This document shows positions 1 to 12,400 of a stretch of 64,000 nt of DNA, piece after piece. The position numbers and the translations under genes are program-made. The stretch's first letter is position 1. Each line of letters opens with the position of its first letter. This DNA is from Litomosoides sigmodontis. Taxonomy: Eukaryota > Nematoda > Chromadorea > Rhabditida > Onchocercidae. The stretch covers positions 9,219,398-9,283,397 of the forward strand of contig OY718808.1 in NCBI GenBank assembly GCA_963070105.1. The letters are read 5' to 3'. The notes below the pieces were generated by a model, which was given only the letters and a program-made list of their open reading frames with translations, was not told the origin of the DNA and searched no databases.

Positions 1-1738
1 TGCGAGGAGACATGTTAACGACTATTGTTAGGAAATGTTGAAGTCAAATGCATTTTATCACCATCAATCCTTAACAAACTGTGTTATTCATTTTTCGAAT
101 TCGTCCTTATCACTGTCATCGAGTAATCAATTATTAGTTGTATGCTAAGCTTCACATGTTGTTTCGCGTTTGTGCTCGTTCGCATTGACGGCCGTCACTC
201 AGGCAAGTAGGGATTGCCTTATGTAACTGTTCCTCTCCTTTGTTTCTATTAAGATGAGAGGTTATCACTGACAATTTCTATGTTGCAATTAATCAAATTC
301 ACTTGGAAATGTGATTTTCGTCAAATGGTAAAGGCATATTTGCTATTGCTAACTTTTGCATTTAAAAAAATTTTTAGGATTTCTAGCGATTAATAACTGT
401 GATGTTTTAGACAAAGTTTTTTCATTTAGCAGGAAAACGAAAACTAAAATAAATTCCATTTCCAATGCAACTAAATGGGAAACCGATGAATGGCATTGAT
501 TAAGAAGTTAAATGAAACATAACGGAGAAATTGTTTGTATGAATAGCGAATGAATAGTTCTTTCTCCATTCGAATACATTAAACTTGGAAAAAAGTTCAG
601 TTTAAATTGGAAACGGAGCTAATCAACAACAGGTGGCAAAAGTTTGGTAGCGCCTGTTAGCTTTTTCAACTCGTTGAACATAATTAGTAAAAGCATGTAG
701 GAGTGGGATGAATCAATGATACATATCGAAGGAAACATTTGTTGCCAGTTATTCCTTCTAACGTCGTCGCAAATTATCTTAGGCCATTTCCGTTATTTGT
801 AATTAGTTATGTTCAACAAGTTCCTCTCTGTAATTAATAAGCAAAAAAGAAGATTTAAAATTCTCTTAAAATTAACGTATTCCAATATGCCTGTCTTTCC
901 CAGCCTCTATCACCTTAGCTTCTACCGGTGTCTTTTTCGCATTTACCTCTCTCGAGTAAGGAAACGGTACCAATTTAAAAAATTAATTATCAAATCTTAA
1001 GAAAAATATTTCCTTCTCGTATTAGGTCTTTTGCAAGATTTGTAAGTAATAAGAGGGAAACGTCAAAAAAGAACTGATTGTCATGCTGCGATATCTCTCA
1101 TCGAACTCTACTATTTTCCTATTCTTCCTTGGTTGTTCACTAATCTTCAACGCTTTCAATTAACACTTCATAACAGTTTCTTTACGATAATTTCAACTCC
1201 AAATTTCATCCTTTCCTAATTAAAATATCTGGCAGTTGACTGCTTAATTAGTTCATTTCAACCATTGTTTTCTACAACTTTCACGAAGAACTGAAGATGT
1301 GAAAAAGAAGTGCAAGATAATTATTTGATTGATTCCTATTTATTTTCATCCTTTGATTCTACTTGTTTAAATTTTCCGACTTTTCACATCGATCGGAGTA
1401 GTCTGCAGAGTACGGTAGCCTTGATGCATAGCTTGTTTCGTCGAAATTGCAACACTCATTAAGTAGCTTGGTGCTTATTGTATGGAATTTATTTCAATAC
1501 ACTTTTATTCACTGACCCATTTCAGTACTTTTTACCTTTCTAAGAAGGGGTGAATTATGTGGTTAATTTAACATTGAAAATATATGACAGTTGAAATTGG
1601 CTGGAAGAATTAAATGACTGTCCCGATAACCAACCTAAGGTTTTGGTGGAGTTGAAATCCTGACGGATAGTTTATATGGATAGATTTTCATCTTCTAAGT
1701 TTTAGAAATTTTAACATTCTTCTCTCTTGCTTTTTCAG
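1..1738. other. No supported gene; upstream DNA of the GSKIP-domain gene
   Basis: AT-rich sequence with no conserved coding stretch. The exon starting at 1739 begins with the third base of a codon and has no in-frame ATG, so at least one upstream coding exon must lie here or beyond the window edge. I could not identify it. The open frame at 809-1000 has no recognisable similarity and looks like chance. Confidence 0.5.
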
Positions 1739-2703
1739 GTCATTTCCATCGCTGACGAGAGTGTCTACAAAAAATCGAAGCTTACATGGAACAAATCCAC
1801 AATCTCGTGGTGAATCCTCACTCGAACTAGAAGCCGTTGCTGCAGTTCATGAGCTCTCATTCGCAGTAAAAACAATTTCGGTCTCCGAAATACTTCCTCG
1901 AACACCTGATCTAATTTTCGTCAATGTTACCACTGTTGAAGGTTGTGGATGGAAAATTTATGCTTCTGAATTATTTTCTACACTATTCCTACACTTAAAT
2001 ATCGTGAGGAAAATAGAAAATATGCACATCACTTTTCCCGTAATGATTATTGCTATGTTTCATTGTTTTTTTAGGACAATCATATTGCTTAGAGTTGACG
2101 TTGAAAGGTTGGCGTGTTACGTCTCTGCGACACGACTGCATGCAAGGTGATTACACTCGACTAAATCTATTCACCGTTTACTACGACACATTGTACGACT
2201 TAATAGACAAATTATCACCTGACTACAAGAATCTTTTCAGTGAGAAATTGGCGCAAAAATTACGAGTACTTCAGGTAAAGCTTTCAATTGTTGGAAGATG
2301 TTGAATGAATGTTAGCTAAAGTTCAACTTTTCGCAAAGTGTTAAAGCAGCTGCTCCGTTCATTCACCATGGCAGTGGTGTTTCACGCGATATTTCCTTCC
2401 CAGTGATACATTGACGATTCCATTATCTTATCGTCATCTTTACCTTATCATAAACTTTCGCACTGGCATGCCATTTTTTATCTAAAACATTCTCCGCTTT
2501 CTTCTCCCCAATCTCATTTCAAGTATTTATAGGCTGCCGAGGACGATGATTTCACAGCTTCAGCATCCTTCTCCTCCACCACATCACCAACAAATATGAG
2601 TAATAATTTAAACAGCGAAACAGCGATGTGTCACAAAACCTCCATAGAGCGCTCACAAACAAATGATGTTATCAGCCGTGAGGAAAATGATGACAGTTCA
2701 TAA
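1739..2703 (+). CDS. GSKIP: GSKIP-domain (GSK3-beta interaction protein-like) protein, 3' part
   Basis: Three exons are visible: 1739-1941, 2075-2274 and 2533-2703 (stop TAA), all with GT-AG introns and consistent phase. The first two encode a GSKIP/DUF727 domain: an ELEAVAAVHELSFAV segment, then VNVTTVEG spliced to QSYCLELT, a YYDTLYDLIDKLSPDY helix, and LAQKLRVLQ. This matches the order of the human GSKIP fold, including the YxxTxYxLxDxLSPxY region near the GSK3-binding helix. In mammals GSKIP binds GSK3-beta and can tether protein kinase A. The last exon adds about 56 acidic, Ser/Thr/Asn-rich residues absent from the short human protein. About 190 residues are visible. The 5' end is missing: the exon at 1739 has a good acceptor (tttttcag) but no in-frame ATG. 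The domain call is firm; the kinase partner is inferred from the family. Confidence 0.85.
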
Positions 2704-4390
2704 GTTCACGATGTTTTTCAATTCTAATTATATTCACTTACTCTCTGATATAGGCATGTCGTCCCACTTCATCTCTCTCTTTTCCACGTGAAACTTCTCT
2801 CCTCTTTTTTCAATCGAGCTTCATAGCATGCTTGCTTAACATTATATCATATTCCTCTGCTATGGGACTGACTATCGATGCTAGCACCAAATGCTGGCTC
2901 TCATCCATTTTCCAATCATTTCTACTGTTTTGCTGTACTGTGCCACGAGAAACGATCATTTTTGCATCTTTTTTCTTTCCCGACTCCATTTTACCATCGG
3001 AGCCACCATCATCACCACCTCACCTAGTAGTAAGTAATTATCTACTGCCAATAAGTAATTAGCTACCAATTAGGACAACTAACTTTTTTGAACGGTAACA
3101 AATGCAGAGAGAGATTTTGATAAAGTCGTTCAGTGCACACATTAAAATGGCCTCTCAATGTGCGAGTTGGCGCGTAACATTTGAATTGGTGCCTTTGTCA
3201 ATTAGCATAGTCGCAAGTGCTGCTACTTCATTTGTTCCATCGTCCATTGTTGTTCTTCTCTTCTTGTTGACCTTTATGATAGAACGAAAAAGAGAAAGAT
3301 TGTGAAATAAAGCAGTACGTCTTCATGATTGTCTGTCCAATGACACGTCGCGTTGAATACATCTAAAAACACATCTCCAGAAAGTACCAGCAGGAATGGC
3401 TTTCACACGTGCGCGTCTTAAATTGTTATTCCTCAGAAACAGTGAAGACACGTTGTCACACCACTTACACGACATTGCTATGTCGTTCACTTGATGATCT
3501 TTTGCGCAGATTCATAGCAAGAAATTTTATCTAATAGACGAAATCAGGCAGGATGACGAAACCAGCGGGACATTTTGAAAAATAGTGGGACATTTTTGTT
3601 AATCCAATCCGAATTTATAAGAGCGGCACCTATCGAGAGAGTAAAGATATCGTGTGGGAAGAATCAGACATTACATGGGATTAATTGGGGATGATGAGAG
3701 AGGGAGAGGAAGCAAGAGAGAGCTACGTGGAAGCATAGGTCAAGCATCGGTAATTGGCAAAAAAAGAGGGCGTACAGAAGAGTGGGAAGTTGTACGGACG
3801 AACAGACAGCGAAAAAAGAAAAAGAGAGATGGGCGGTGGAGTCGCAGCGCCTCGGAGGGGTACTCTTCCTCCGTCGCAGTGCTATCTTTCGTCGGCCAAC
3901 TGAAGTCAGAGGTTGCATCGTCCGTCCTCTGTTGTCGCCGACTATCGTTTACTTATGTAAAGTTGCTTCCACTCCAACTTTCTTTCGCCTCGTCCACACC
4001 CACCTTGGATTTTTTTAAGCAGTGCACAGGTCGACCTTTGATCTTCCGGACGTTGAAACTGTTTTGACCTTATCGTTTTCAAACAACTGTTTCGATCATT
4101 GCAATTGTGTGTTGTGTAATAACGACAGGTTCCTTCCTCTCTCTGATTCTTATACCTAATTTGAGGTCAGAAGACCTGTAATAATTGCGCAGTGGGTACC
4201 ATTTGAATTTTCGGGCAAGTTCTTCACAAATATTGCTACGTGTATATCGCAGGGCTAAGAATGCCTACAGCATGCGCTCATACGCAGATGTGAGTGCTGC
4301 AAATGACTTGTCGTTTAACGTGCTCTTCTCATATGCTTACCGCAGTAATATTTGAGGAGAATAGATTTGGCGCTTGCGTCATAGCGGAAG
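2704..4390. other. Intergenic; from 3629 on, the duplicated desaturase 5' flank
   Basis: No conserved coding sequence. From 3629 to 4390 the DNA is part of the 3.3-kb duplicated unit and recurs at 9404-10165 with only one base difference seen (3675 a, 9450 g). It contains purine-rich stretches and an acceptor-like cttaccgcag ending at 4345, 45 bases before the desaturase ATG, which could be a 5'UTR intron or trans-splice acceptor. The open frames here (for example 3654-4067) are repeated with the duplication but resemble no known protein. Confidence 0.6.
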
Positions 4391-6950
4391 ATGGTGTCGG
4401 AAATAGAAACTGTTGTGACGGAGGCTGCTGCGAATGGCTGCATGGATGAGGTTGACTTGGAGACGATGAAAGTTGTGAAAGAACAGTTCCTCGCTGTTGA
4501 CGCAGCCGAAATCAATGAAGTTAGCGAGCATTCCAAACAGGTCGGCAAGCCTTTATCGTTCCTCTGTTTCCTGTAAAAATTATCCTATGCAACGTTGCGA
4601 AGCATAGGGATGAAAAGTGTGTGGGAGAAAAAAAAGACCGAAAAAAACGGCAGAGGTGAGAGAGAATGCGCTTGTCTCGTGCCGCTCCCGCGGTCGACTG
4701 TTCTTTCACCATTTACTGTTGTGCGATTCAGTTCGTTTACCAACGCAGTAGTTAGCTTATACGGACGAGCTTCTTCATTAGAAATAAAGAATTTAAAATG
4801 AAACTCATTGAGCATGTGATCTGATCTGTAGGCATGAGTTGATAGCACACGTCATCAATTGCATTACAGATTAAATTCAAGGCGCAAGTTGTGTGGCGGA
4901 ATGTGGTGTTATTTGCAGCCCTCCATATTGCATCGCTGGTTGGACTTTATCAGTTTGTTTTCATTGCCAAATGGCCAACCATACTTTGGTGTAAGTTATG
5001 AAATTCCCGTCTGCTTAAATCACTCTTCTCTTCTCTGTCAATGTCGTTTCAATTTAGATTGTACCACATGGCTGATGGGCGTTATGGGTATCACTGCTGG
5101 GGCACATCGCCTCTGGTCACACAGAAGCTACAAGGCCAGATGGCCTGCCCGTCTGTTTTTGATGTTTTGTAACAGTATGGCTTTCCAGGCAAGCACTCAT
5201 TCATTCATCGAAATATTTCCTTTTCATTTATCACTTGAATTCTGAATTCCTCTGTTACTTGATCGGCAATTTTTAGAATGATGTAATCGAATGGTCACGG
5301 GACCATCGTTGCCACCACAAATGGATAGACACTGATGCTGACCCACACAATACCACCAGGCAGGTGTTCTGTCATCGATTTCAGGCTTCATCGAAACCAT
5401 TTAGCACTTCCAGTTTGTTTGAACTCTTTTTGGATGCTATGTTATAGGGGGATGTTCTTTGCTCACATGGGCTGGTTATTGGTTCGGAAACATCCAGAAG
5501 TGAAGAGAAAAGGTGCTCAACTAGATTTAAGCGATTTATTCAATGATCCTATCCTGGCGTTTCAAAGGAGGTTCTTACTTTTATCTACTTTTATGTGTAG
5601 GATTTCAAGTTTCAACTGGAAGAATTCTGGTAGCTTAGTTTAGTTGTTTTAATTTTAATTTTTTTAGACATTATTTGAAAACAGTACTAGTGGCTTGGTT
5701 TATTGTGCCAACGTTTGTACCGATGTATTTCTGGGGCGAATCATTCGTGGTGGCATTTTACACCTGCACATTATTAAGGTAAGCTCTTCTGTTGTGAAAT
5801 GATTCTTATATGTAAAAATGATTTATTGGTTTTCCTGACAACTTCTCACATTCATACATTTTAAATTATAGATATTGTTCAACTCTGCATGGTACTTGGC
5901 TAATCAATTCACTGGCGCATAAGTATGGCTTCAAACCGTACAATCCAAATATAACATCTGTTGAATCATTATGGGTAAGTCAGAGGTTGCTAATCGTTTT
6001 TATTCTACGTTTAATCATTCTCACAGATGTTTAGTCGTTTTCACATAGTAACACTATTTTGGGAATTCAATGTTAGCTGCTGCTTTCAGTTAGCAGTAAC
6101 AGCAATGGGTGAAGGCGGTCATAACTATCATCACACATTCCCACAAGATTATCGAACGTCCGAATATGTGCTTCACTTCAATGTCACAAAATTGTTTATC
6201 GACATATTGTTTTACTTAGGACTGGCTTATGATATGAAAGTTGTTCCACAAGAGGTAATCTGCTATTGTTTTGCCTAAGTTTACTCCGTTACGCTTCGTT
6301 TCATTTTTCAGGAATGGGGCGAATGTCCTACAAATAAAATATGCATGGAAATTGTTAGAAAAGGAATTTCTTTCAGTTAGCCATCGGTTACTTTCTATGT
6401 CATTTTTTTGCAGATAATTGAACGACAGAAAGCAAAACACGCGATGAAACGTGATTGATTCAAGTTGGACCGTCTAAGAAGGGCTTCCCTTCATTGCACT
6501 CTTATAGGTAGACGTCATTGCTTCTTTGGTCTTCCTCAGCCGTCTTTGTTGGGTTTATTAGAATGTGTGAAGACTGGAGAAATACTGTTTTATAGAACGA
6601 TATGATAATTTACTGAAGGTCAAGCATGCTTCTTCACTTTAAACATCTTTGCGACATTATAGCAAAACAAATGCTATCCCACAACACTCCCTGAATGTTT
6701 TCATTTATCGGATGTTTTAGTAAGGAAAGTTAAAAGCATTTATGCAGTTGTACTGTTATTTGTTACAGAACGCAATAAATTAAAAGTTGATGTAATATTT
6801 TCTTCTAGCGACAGCGTATTTATTTGTTTTATTAATATTTTTTTCGTTTTTCTAAAATATCATCTTGGGGATGATGTGTACTTTGAATTAAATTTTCAAT
6901 CGTACACGCCTTATTCTGTATCGTCATTTATTTCGCGCGGGAATTTTTTT
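3629..6950 (+). repeat. Direct duplication unit, copy 1 (desaturase gene plus flanks)
   Basis: Matches 9404-12717 at an offset of +5775, changing to +5778 after a 3-bp insertion in copy 2 near 4789. Identity starts sharply at 3629 and fades out about 6948. Over the first 2.8 kb, introns included, I count about six substitutions and one 3-bp indel. The last 540 bp after the stop codon carry about eleven substitutions and a roughly 12-bp deletion. Confidence 0.95.
4391..6458 (+). CDS. SCD: Delta-9 stearoyl-CoA desaturase, copy A
   Basis: Ten exons: 4391-4540, 4870-4990, 5058-5188, 5277-5359, 5448-5570, 5668-5778, 5872-5974, 6090-6254, 6312-6353 and 6414-6458, giving 357 residues, the usual size. 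The enzyme places the first double bond in saturated fatty acyl-CoA in the ER membrane, using cytochrome b5. All three iron-binding histidine boxes are present: HRLWSH (about 107-112), HRCHH (144-148) and HNYHH (285-289). Family motifs such as ITAGAHRLWSH, DTDADPHNTTR, FFAHMGWLLVRKHP and TFPQDYRTSEY are also present. Hydrophobic segments occupy exon 2, the start of exon 3 and exon 6. It is closest in pattern to C. elegans FAT-5/6/7. Introns 3 and 4 (5189-5276, 5360-5447) must start with GC, because no GT donor keeps the frame. The exon 1 donor (gtcggc) is weak. A polyadenylation signal aataaa lies at 6774. Reading through the intron at 6354 would give a different short C-terminus. Confidence 0.95.
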
Positions 6951-7250
6951 ATTCTCCTCTGCTAGTAACTCGTTTATAGTCTTCGTTATAGTTAGTATTA
7001 ATGAAAGTTGTTTGATTTTTTCAAATGGAAATATCGAAAATGGTGCATTAAATTTTTGGCAGTGGGGTCATCCTGCACCAATTTGTTACATATCACTGTT
7101 CAGGTCTGTTCAGTTAAATAAAGCATTTCTAATTTTTGATACGTTTATGATAAATATTTTAGTAGCTGTTGTTAGCCTGTGGAAGGGTAGTTAATACTTC
7201 CAGTCGGCCAAATTGATGAAAATGGTGGTAACGAGCATTTGGGAAACGTT

Positions 7251-7371
7251 ACGTCTGTTCCTACAAGCTGTGTTGTTGGGATTTACGTCTGTTCCTACAA
7301 GCTGTGTTGTTGGGATTTACGTCTGTTCCTAGTCCCTACAAGCTGTGTTGTTGACTAGTGTTGTTGGGATT
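7251..7371. repeat. 34-bp tandem repeat, about three units
   Basis: Two perfect units (7251-7284, 7285-7318), each containing gtctgttcctacaagctgtg, are followed by a third unit enlarged by short internal insertions (7319-7371). Confidence 0.9.
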
Positions 7372-9253
7372 GAGTTGGTGGAAAATATGGTTCGTGATAA
7401 GCGTAGTGGGAAAATAGACAGAAGGATTAATTCATCTAACCTGACAGATATAGAGACGGTGGTGGTCACGATTATGATTAGCTTTTGGGTTGTTATTGAT
7501 TAGCTGATGACGGTAGATGATGGTGCCAAGTTATCTCGGACTGTGGATATTTGTGATCAGTTGATGCACCGATATCGTTTATTTGCTTAGCAATTCCTGC
7601 TAGCACTACTGTTTATGAAGCAGATTGTGTGTGAATCGACGCAGTTTAGGACACGTTGACAGTGTGCATTAGTTCGGCAGGAATGCCCAAATCATCGATC
7701 GTCCTCCGTGTTGTTCATAGCAGCAGGATCGGTTAGAATCGACTATTTCTAATGTGAAATAAGCAAATTATTATATAAAATTTTTTTGCTCTTTTGGGCA
7801 AAGAAAGAAACCGGATGGGATGGGTATTTTTTATTCCAATACACTCTGTGAATGTTTGGTTTTTTTCGTCATTTTCGTTGCTGCTGTTCCTTCAATTTAG
7901 AGTTTTGCCGTTTTTTTTTGGGCTTTAAATGTGCTTTAAATTATGAAGTATCCAACCTAGGTTCCATGAAGGGGAAATGAGTGCAGTTGTCAAATTTCCA
8001 TTGCTCTCATAAGTGGATCATTTATATTCCGCTTTCTGTCGTCCGTTTGTTATTCAAGTATCTACAATTCTAACTTATATATTCTTTCATGTAAAACTCA
8101 AGTAAGCGGTTGTAAGGATTCCATTTTGAATGGCCCGCTCTTTTTCTGGACAAGAAAGATCTGTTTACTTTCAAAAACGTTTCCTTTTTTTTTCATTTTT
8201 GAAAGAATCTGAAAAAGAGAAGTGAGAGCTGGTCGACTAGTGCTGATGATGGATGGCAGTTGTGGTAGAGCGTGCAGTTGATGAGGATTCATGAGTGTTG
8301 CTCATGTTTCTTCATTAATTTGCTTCTCATCGGCATATTTCTGAACAACAACAGTAGATGAGCTTCAAGGAGCTTATTTGCATATGAAAGCTTGAGTTCT
8401 CACTTTAGCGAAGTTTTTTGAATGTCTGGACTTTCAGCTTGCTGTGGTCTAATGGCGTTAGCATCCAAGCCACTTGTTACACATAGCAGTGCCTGCGATT
8501 CGTGGAATGATAAGACATTTTCGTCCAGAATCTCTGTAAGGCAGCTATGATACACTCATGTGCTTATCAATTCAGCCACCATTATTCCAGGCGAAGCAAG
8601 TTTGCCAACAAACAACCTAAATTGTTGTGTATTATTTATTTTCTTCGTACAGTTGTGTTGCACCACTGATCCGCCTACGCTTGTGGAGTATAATGGAACG
8701 AATGTGCGTCCACAACATCCAATTATTTGTTTCTATTTCGCAGTTCGCTTACTCATTATCCATTCATTCAGTGCTAGATAACCGAACGTGCGCCCATCGC
8801 GTCTTAGATTAGCTGAAATTTTTTACTTTAACTAATTGAACTAGCCGACTATAAACGAAAAACAATATCTCAAATGCCGTTTCACAAAACATTTTCTCCA
8901 GTGTATCTTCATTCATTCCGTAATAGGTAGATATCACTCGCTCCACACGTTATCACGTCAATAAGATGGATTCACTGGGTGCAATTCTTATCCGACCCGT
9001 TGGCTTGCATTTTTTATCTCAGTTTTACCAGTGCTCTTTCACTTCACTTAGATTTTGATTTCGCATTCAAAAAAGTTACAGAAATGACGTTGAATGTGAA
9101 ACTGAACAACAACGTAACGTTTTCATTTAGCGATAATCATAGTCATAGCGATAAATAAGGAAACGTTCCGCTTTGTTTTATGCCTTACGCCTTGTAATAG
9201 AAGAAACATTGACCACGCGAGAAGGCTACCTGATTCACGGAACTAGGAGGAGC

Positions 9254-9254
<1 letters not shown>

Positions 9255-9296
<42 letters not shown>
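9255..9296. repeat. GA dinucleotide microsatellite
   Basis: About twenty consecutive GA units lie 110 bp before duplication unit 2 begins. The purine run resembles the GA-rich start of the duplicated unit itself. Confidence 0.9.
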
Positions 9297-9297
<1 letters not shown>

Positions 9298-9403
9298 GAG
9301 GAAGATGAGAAAAAGCGGAAGATTTGCTACCTTATAGCCGCCATAACTAATTTGTGCAGCTCAATCTGAATTCATGACAGTAAGGGATATTCACCAGTAA
9401 ATG

Positions 9404-12400
9404 CCTATCGAGAGAGTAAAGATATCGTGTGGGAAGAATCAGACATTACGTGGGATTAATTGGGGATGATGAGAGAGGGAGAGGAAGCAAGAGAGAGCTA
9501 CGTGGAAGCATAGGTCAAGCATCGGTAATTGGCAAAAAAAGAGGGCGTACAGAAGAGTGGGAAGTTGTACGGACGAACAGACAGCGAAAAAAGAAAAAGA
9601 GAGATGGGCGGTGGAGTCGCAGCGCCTCGGAGGGGTACTCTTCCTCCGTCGCAGTGCTATCTTTCGTCGGCCAACTGAAGTCAGAGGTTGCATCGTCCGT
9701 CCTCTGTTGTCGCCGACTATCGTTTACTTATGTAAAGTTGCTTCCACTCCAACTTTCTTTCGCCTCGTCCACACCCACCTTGGATTTTTTTAAGCAGTGC
9801 ACAGGTCGACCTTTGATCTTCCGGACGTTGAAACTGTTTTGACCTTATCGTTTTCAAACAACTGTTTCGATCATTGCAATTGTGTGTTGTGTAATAACGA
9901 CAGGTTCCTTCCTCTCTCTGATTCTTATACCTAATTTGAGGTCAGAAGACCTGTAATAATTGCGCAGTGGGTACCATTTGAATTTTCGGGCAAGTTCTTC
10001 ACAAATATTGCTACGTGTATATCGCAGGGCTAAGAATGCCTACAGCATGCGCTCATACGCAGATGTGAGTGCTGCAAATGACTTGTCGTTTAACGTGCTC
10101 TTCTCATATGCTTACCGCAGTAATATTTGAGGAGAATAGATTTGGCGCTTGCGTCATAGCGGAAGATGGTGTCGGAAATAGAAACTGTTGTGACGGAGGC
10201 TGCTGCGAATGGCTGCATGGATGAGGTTGACTTGGAGACGATGAAAGTTGTGAAAGAACAGTTCCTCGCTGTTGACGCAGCCGAAATCAATGAAGTTAGC
10301 GAGCATTCCAAACAGGTCGGCAAGCCTTTATCGTTCCTCTGTTTCCTGTAAAAATTATCCTATGCAACGTTGCGAAGCATAGGGATGAAAAGTGTGTGGG
10401 AGAAAAAAAAGACCGAAAAAAACGGCAGAGGTGAGAGAGAATGCGCTTGTCTCGTGCCGCTCCCGCGGTCGACTGTTCTTTCACCATTTACTGTTGTGCG
10501 ATTCAGTTCGTTTACCAGCGCAGTAGTTAGCTTATACGGACGAGCTTCTTCATTAGAAATAAAGAAGAATTTAAAATGAAACTCATTGAGCATGTGATCT
10601 GATCTGTAGGCATGAGTTGATAGCACACGTCATCAATTGCATTACAGATTAAATTCAAGGCGCAAGTTGTGTGGCGGAATGTGGTGTTATTTGCAGCCCT
10701 CCATATTGCATCGCTGGTTGGACTTTATCAGTTTGTTTTCATTGCCAAATGGCCAACCATACTTTGGTGTAAGTTATGAAATTCCCGTCTGCTTAAATCA
10801 CTCTTCTCTTCTCTGTCAATGTCGTTTCAATTTAGATTGTACCACATGGCTGATGGGCGTTATGGGTATCACTGCTGGGGCACATCGCCTCTGGTCACAC
10901 AGAAGCTACAAGGCCAGATGGCCTGCCCGTCTGTTTTTGATGTTTTGTAACAGTATGGCTTTCCAGGCAAGCACTCATTCATTCATCGAAATATTTCCTT
11001 TTCATTTATCACTTGAATTCTGAATTCCTCTGTTACTTGATTGGCAATTTTTAGAATGATGTAATCGAATGGTCACGGGACCATCGTTGCCACCACAAAT
11101 GGATAGACACTGATGCTGACCCACACAATACCACCAGGCAGGTGTTCTGTCATCGATTTCAGGCTTCATCGAAACCATTTAGCACTTCCAGTTTGTTTGA
11201 ACTCTTTTTGGATGCTATGTTATAGGGGGATGTTCTTTGCTCACATGGGCTGGTTATTGGTTCGGAAACATCCAGAAGTGAAGAGAAAAGGTGCTCAACT
11301 AGATTTAAGCGATTTATTCAATGATCCTATCTTGGCGTTTCAAAGGAGGTTCTTACTTTTATCTACTTTTATGTGTAGGATTTCAAGTTTCAACTGGAAG
11401 AATTCTGGTAGCTTAGTTTAGTTGTTTTAATTTTAATTTTTTTAGACATTATTTGAAAACAGTACTAGTGGCTTGGTTTATTGTGCCAACGTTTGTACCG
11501 ATGTATTTCTGGGGCGAATCATTCGTGGTGGCATTTTACACCTGCACATTATTAAGGTAAGCTCTTCTGTTGTGAAATGATTCTTATATGTAAAAATGAT
11601 TTATTGGTTTTCCTGACAACTTCTCACATTCATACATTTTAAATTATAGATATTGTTCAACTCTGCATGGTACTTGGCTAATCAATTCACTGGCGCATAA
11701 GTATGGCTTCAAACCGTACAATCCAAATATAACATCTGTTGAATCATTATGGGTAAGTCAGAGGTTGCTAATCGTTTTTATTCTACGTTTAATCATTCTC
11801 ACAGATGTTTAGTCGTTTTCACATAGTAACACTATTTTGGGAATTCAATGTTAGCTGCTGCTTTCAGTTAGCAGTAACAGCAATGGGTGAAGGCGGTCAT
11901 AACTATCATCACACATTCCCACAAGATTATCGAACGTCCGAATATGTGCTTCACTTCAATGTCACAAAATTGTTTATCGACATATTGTTTTACTTAGGAC
12001 TGGCTTATGATATGAAAGTTGTTCCACAAGAGGTAATCTGCTATTGTTTTGCCTAAGTTTACTCCGTTACGCTTCGTTTCATTTTTCAGGAATGGGGCGA
12101 ATGTCCTACAAATAAAATATGCTTGGAAATTGTTAGAAAAGGAATTTCTTTCAGTTAGCCATCGGTTACTTTCTATGTCATTTTTTTGCAGATAATTGAG
12201 CGACAGAAAGCAAAACACGCGATGAAACGTGATTGATTCAAGTTGGACCGTCTAAGAAGGGCTTCCCTTCATTGCACTCTTATAGGTAGACGTCATTGCT
12301 TCTTTGGTCTTCCTCAGCCGTCTTTGTTGGGTTTATTAGAATGTGTGAAGACTGGAGAAATACTGTTTTATAGAACGATATGATAATTTACTGAAGGTCA

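Larger units (their letters stand above)
6459..9403. other. 3'UTR of copy A, then unique spacer between the desaturase copies
   Basis: After the 3'UTR and the end of the duplicated unit (about 6950) there are 2.45 kb of sequence not found in the second unit. It holds a 34-bp tandem repeat (7251-7371) and ends near a GA microsatellite (9255-9296). No open frame resembles a known protein, and I see no transposase or terminal repeats that would explain the duplication. Confidence 0.6.

Noticed and set aside
3654..4067. 137-codon open frame, repeated at 9429-9842
   Set aside because: It is repeated only because the DNA is duplicated. Its product is low-complexity (Arg/Lys/Gly-rich), resembles no family, and overlaps other open frames on both strands. 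It is more likely promoter or 5'UTR sequence.
8440..8525. tRNA-like stretch with tggtctaatgg
   Set aside because: No matching acceptor stem or TTCGA loop at the right distance; no cloverleaf could be drawn.
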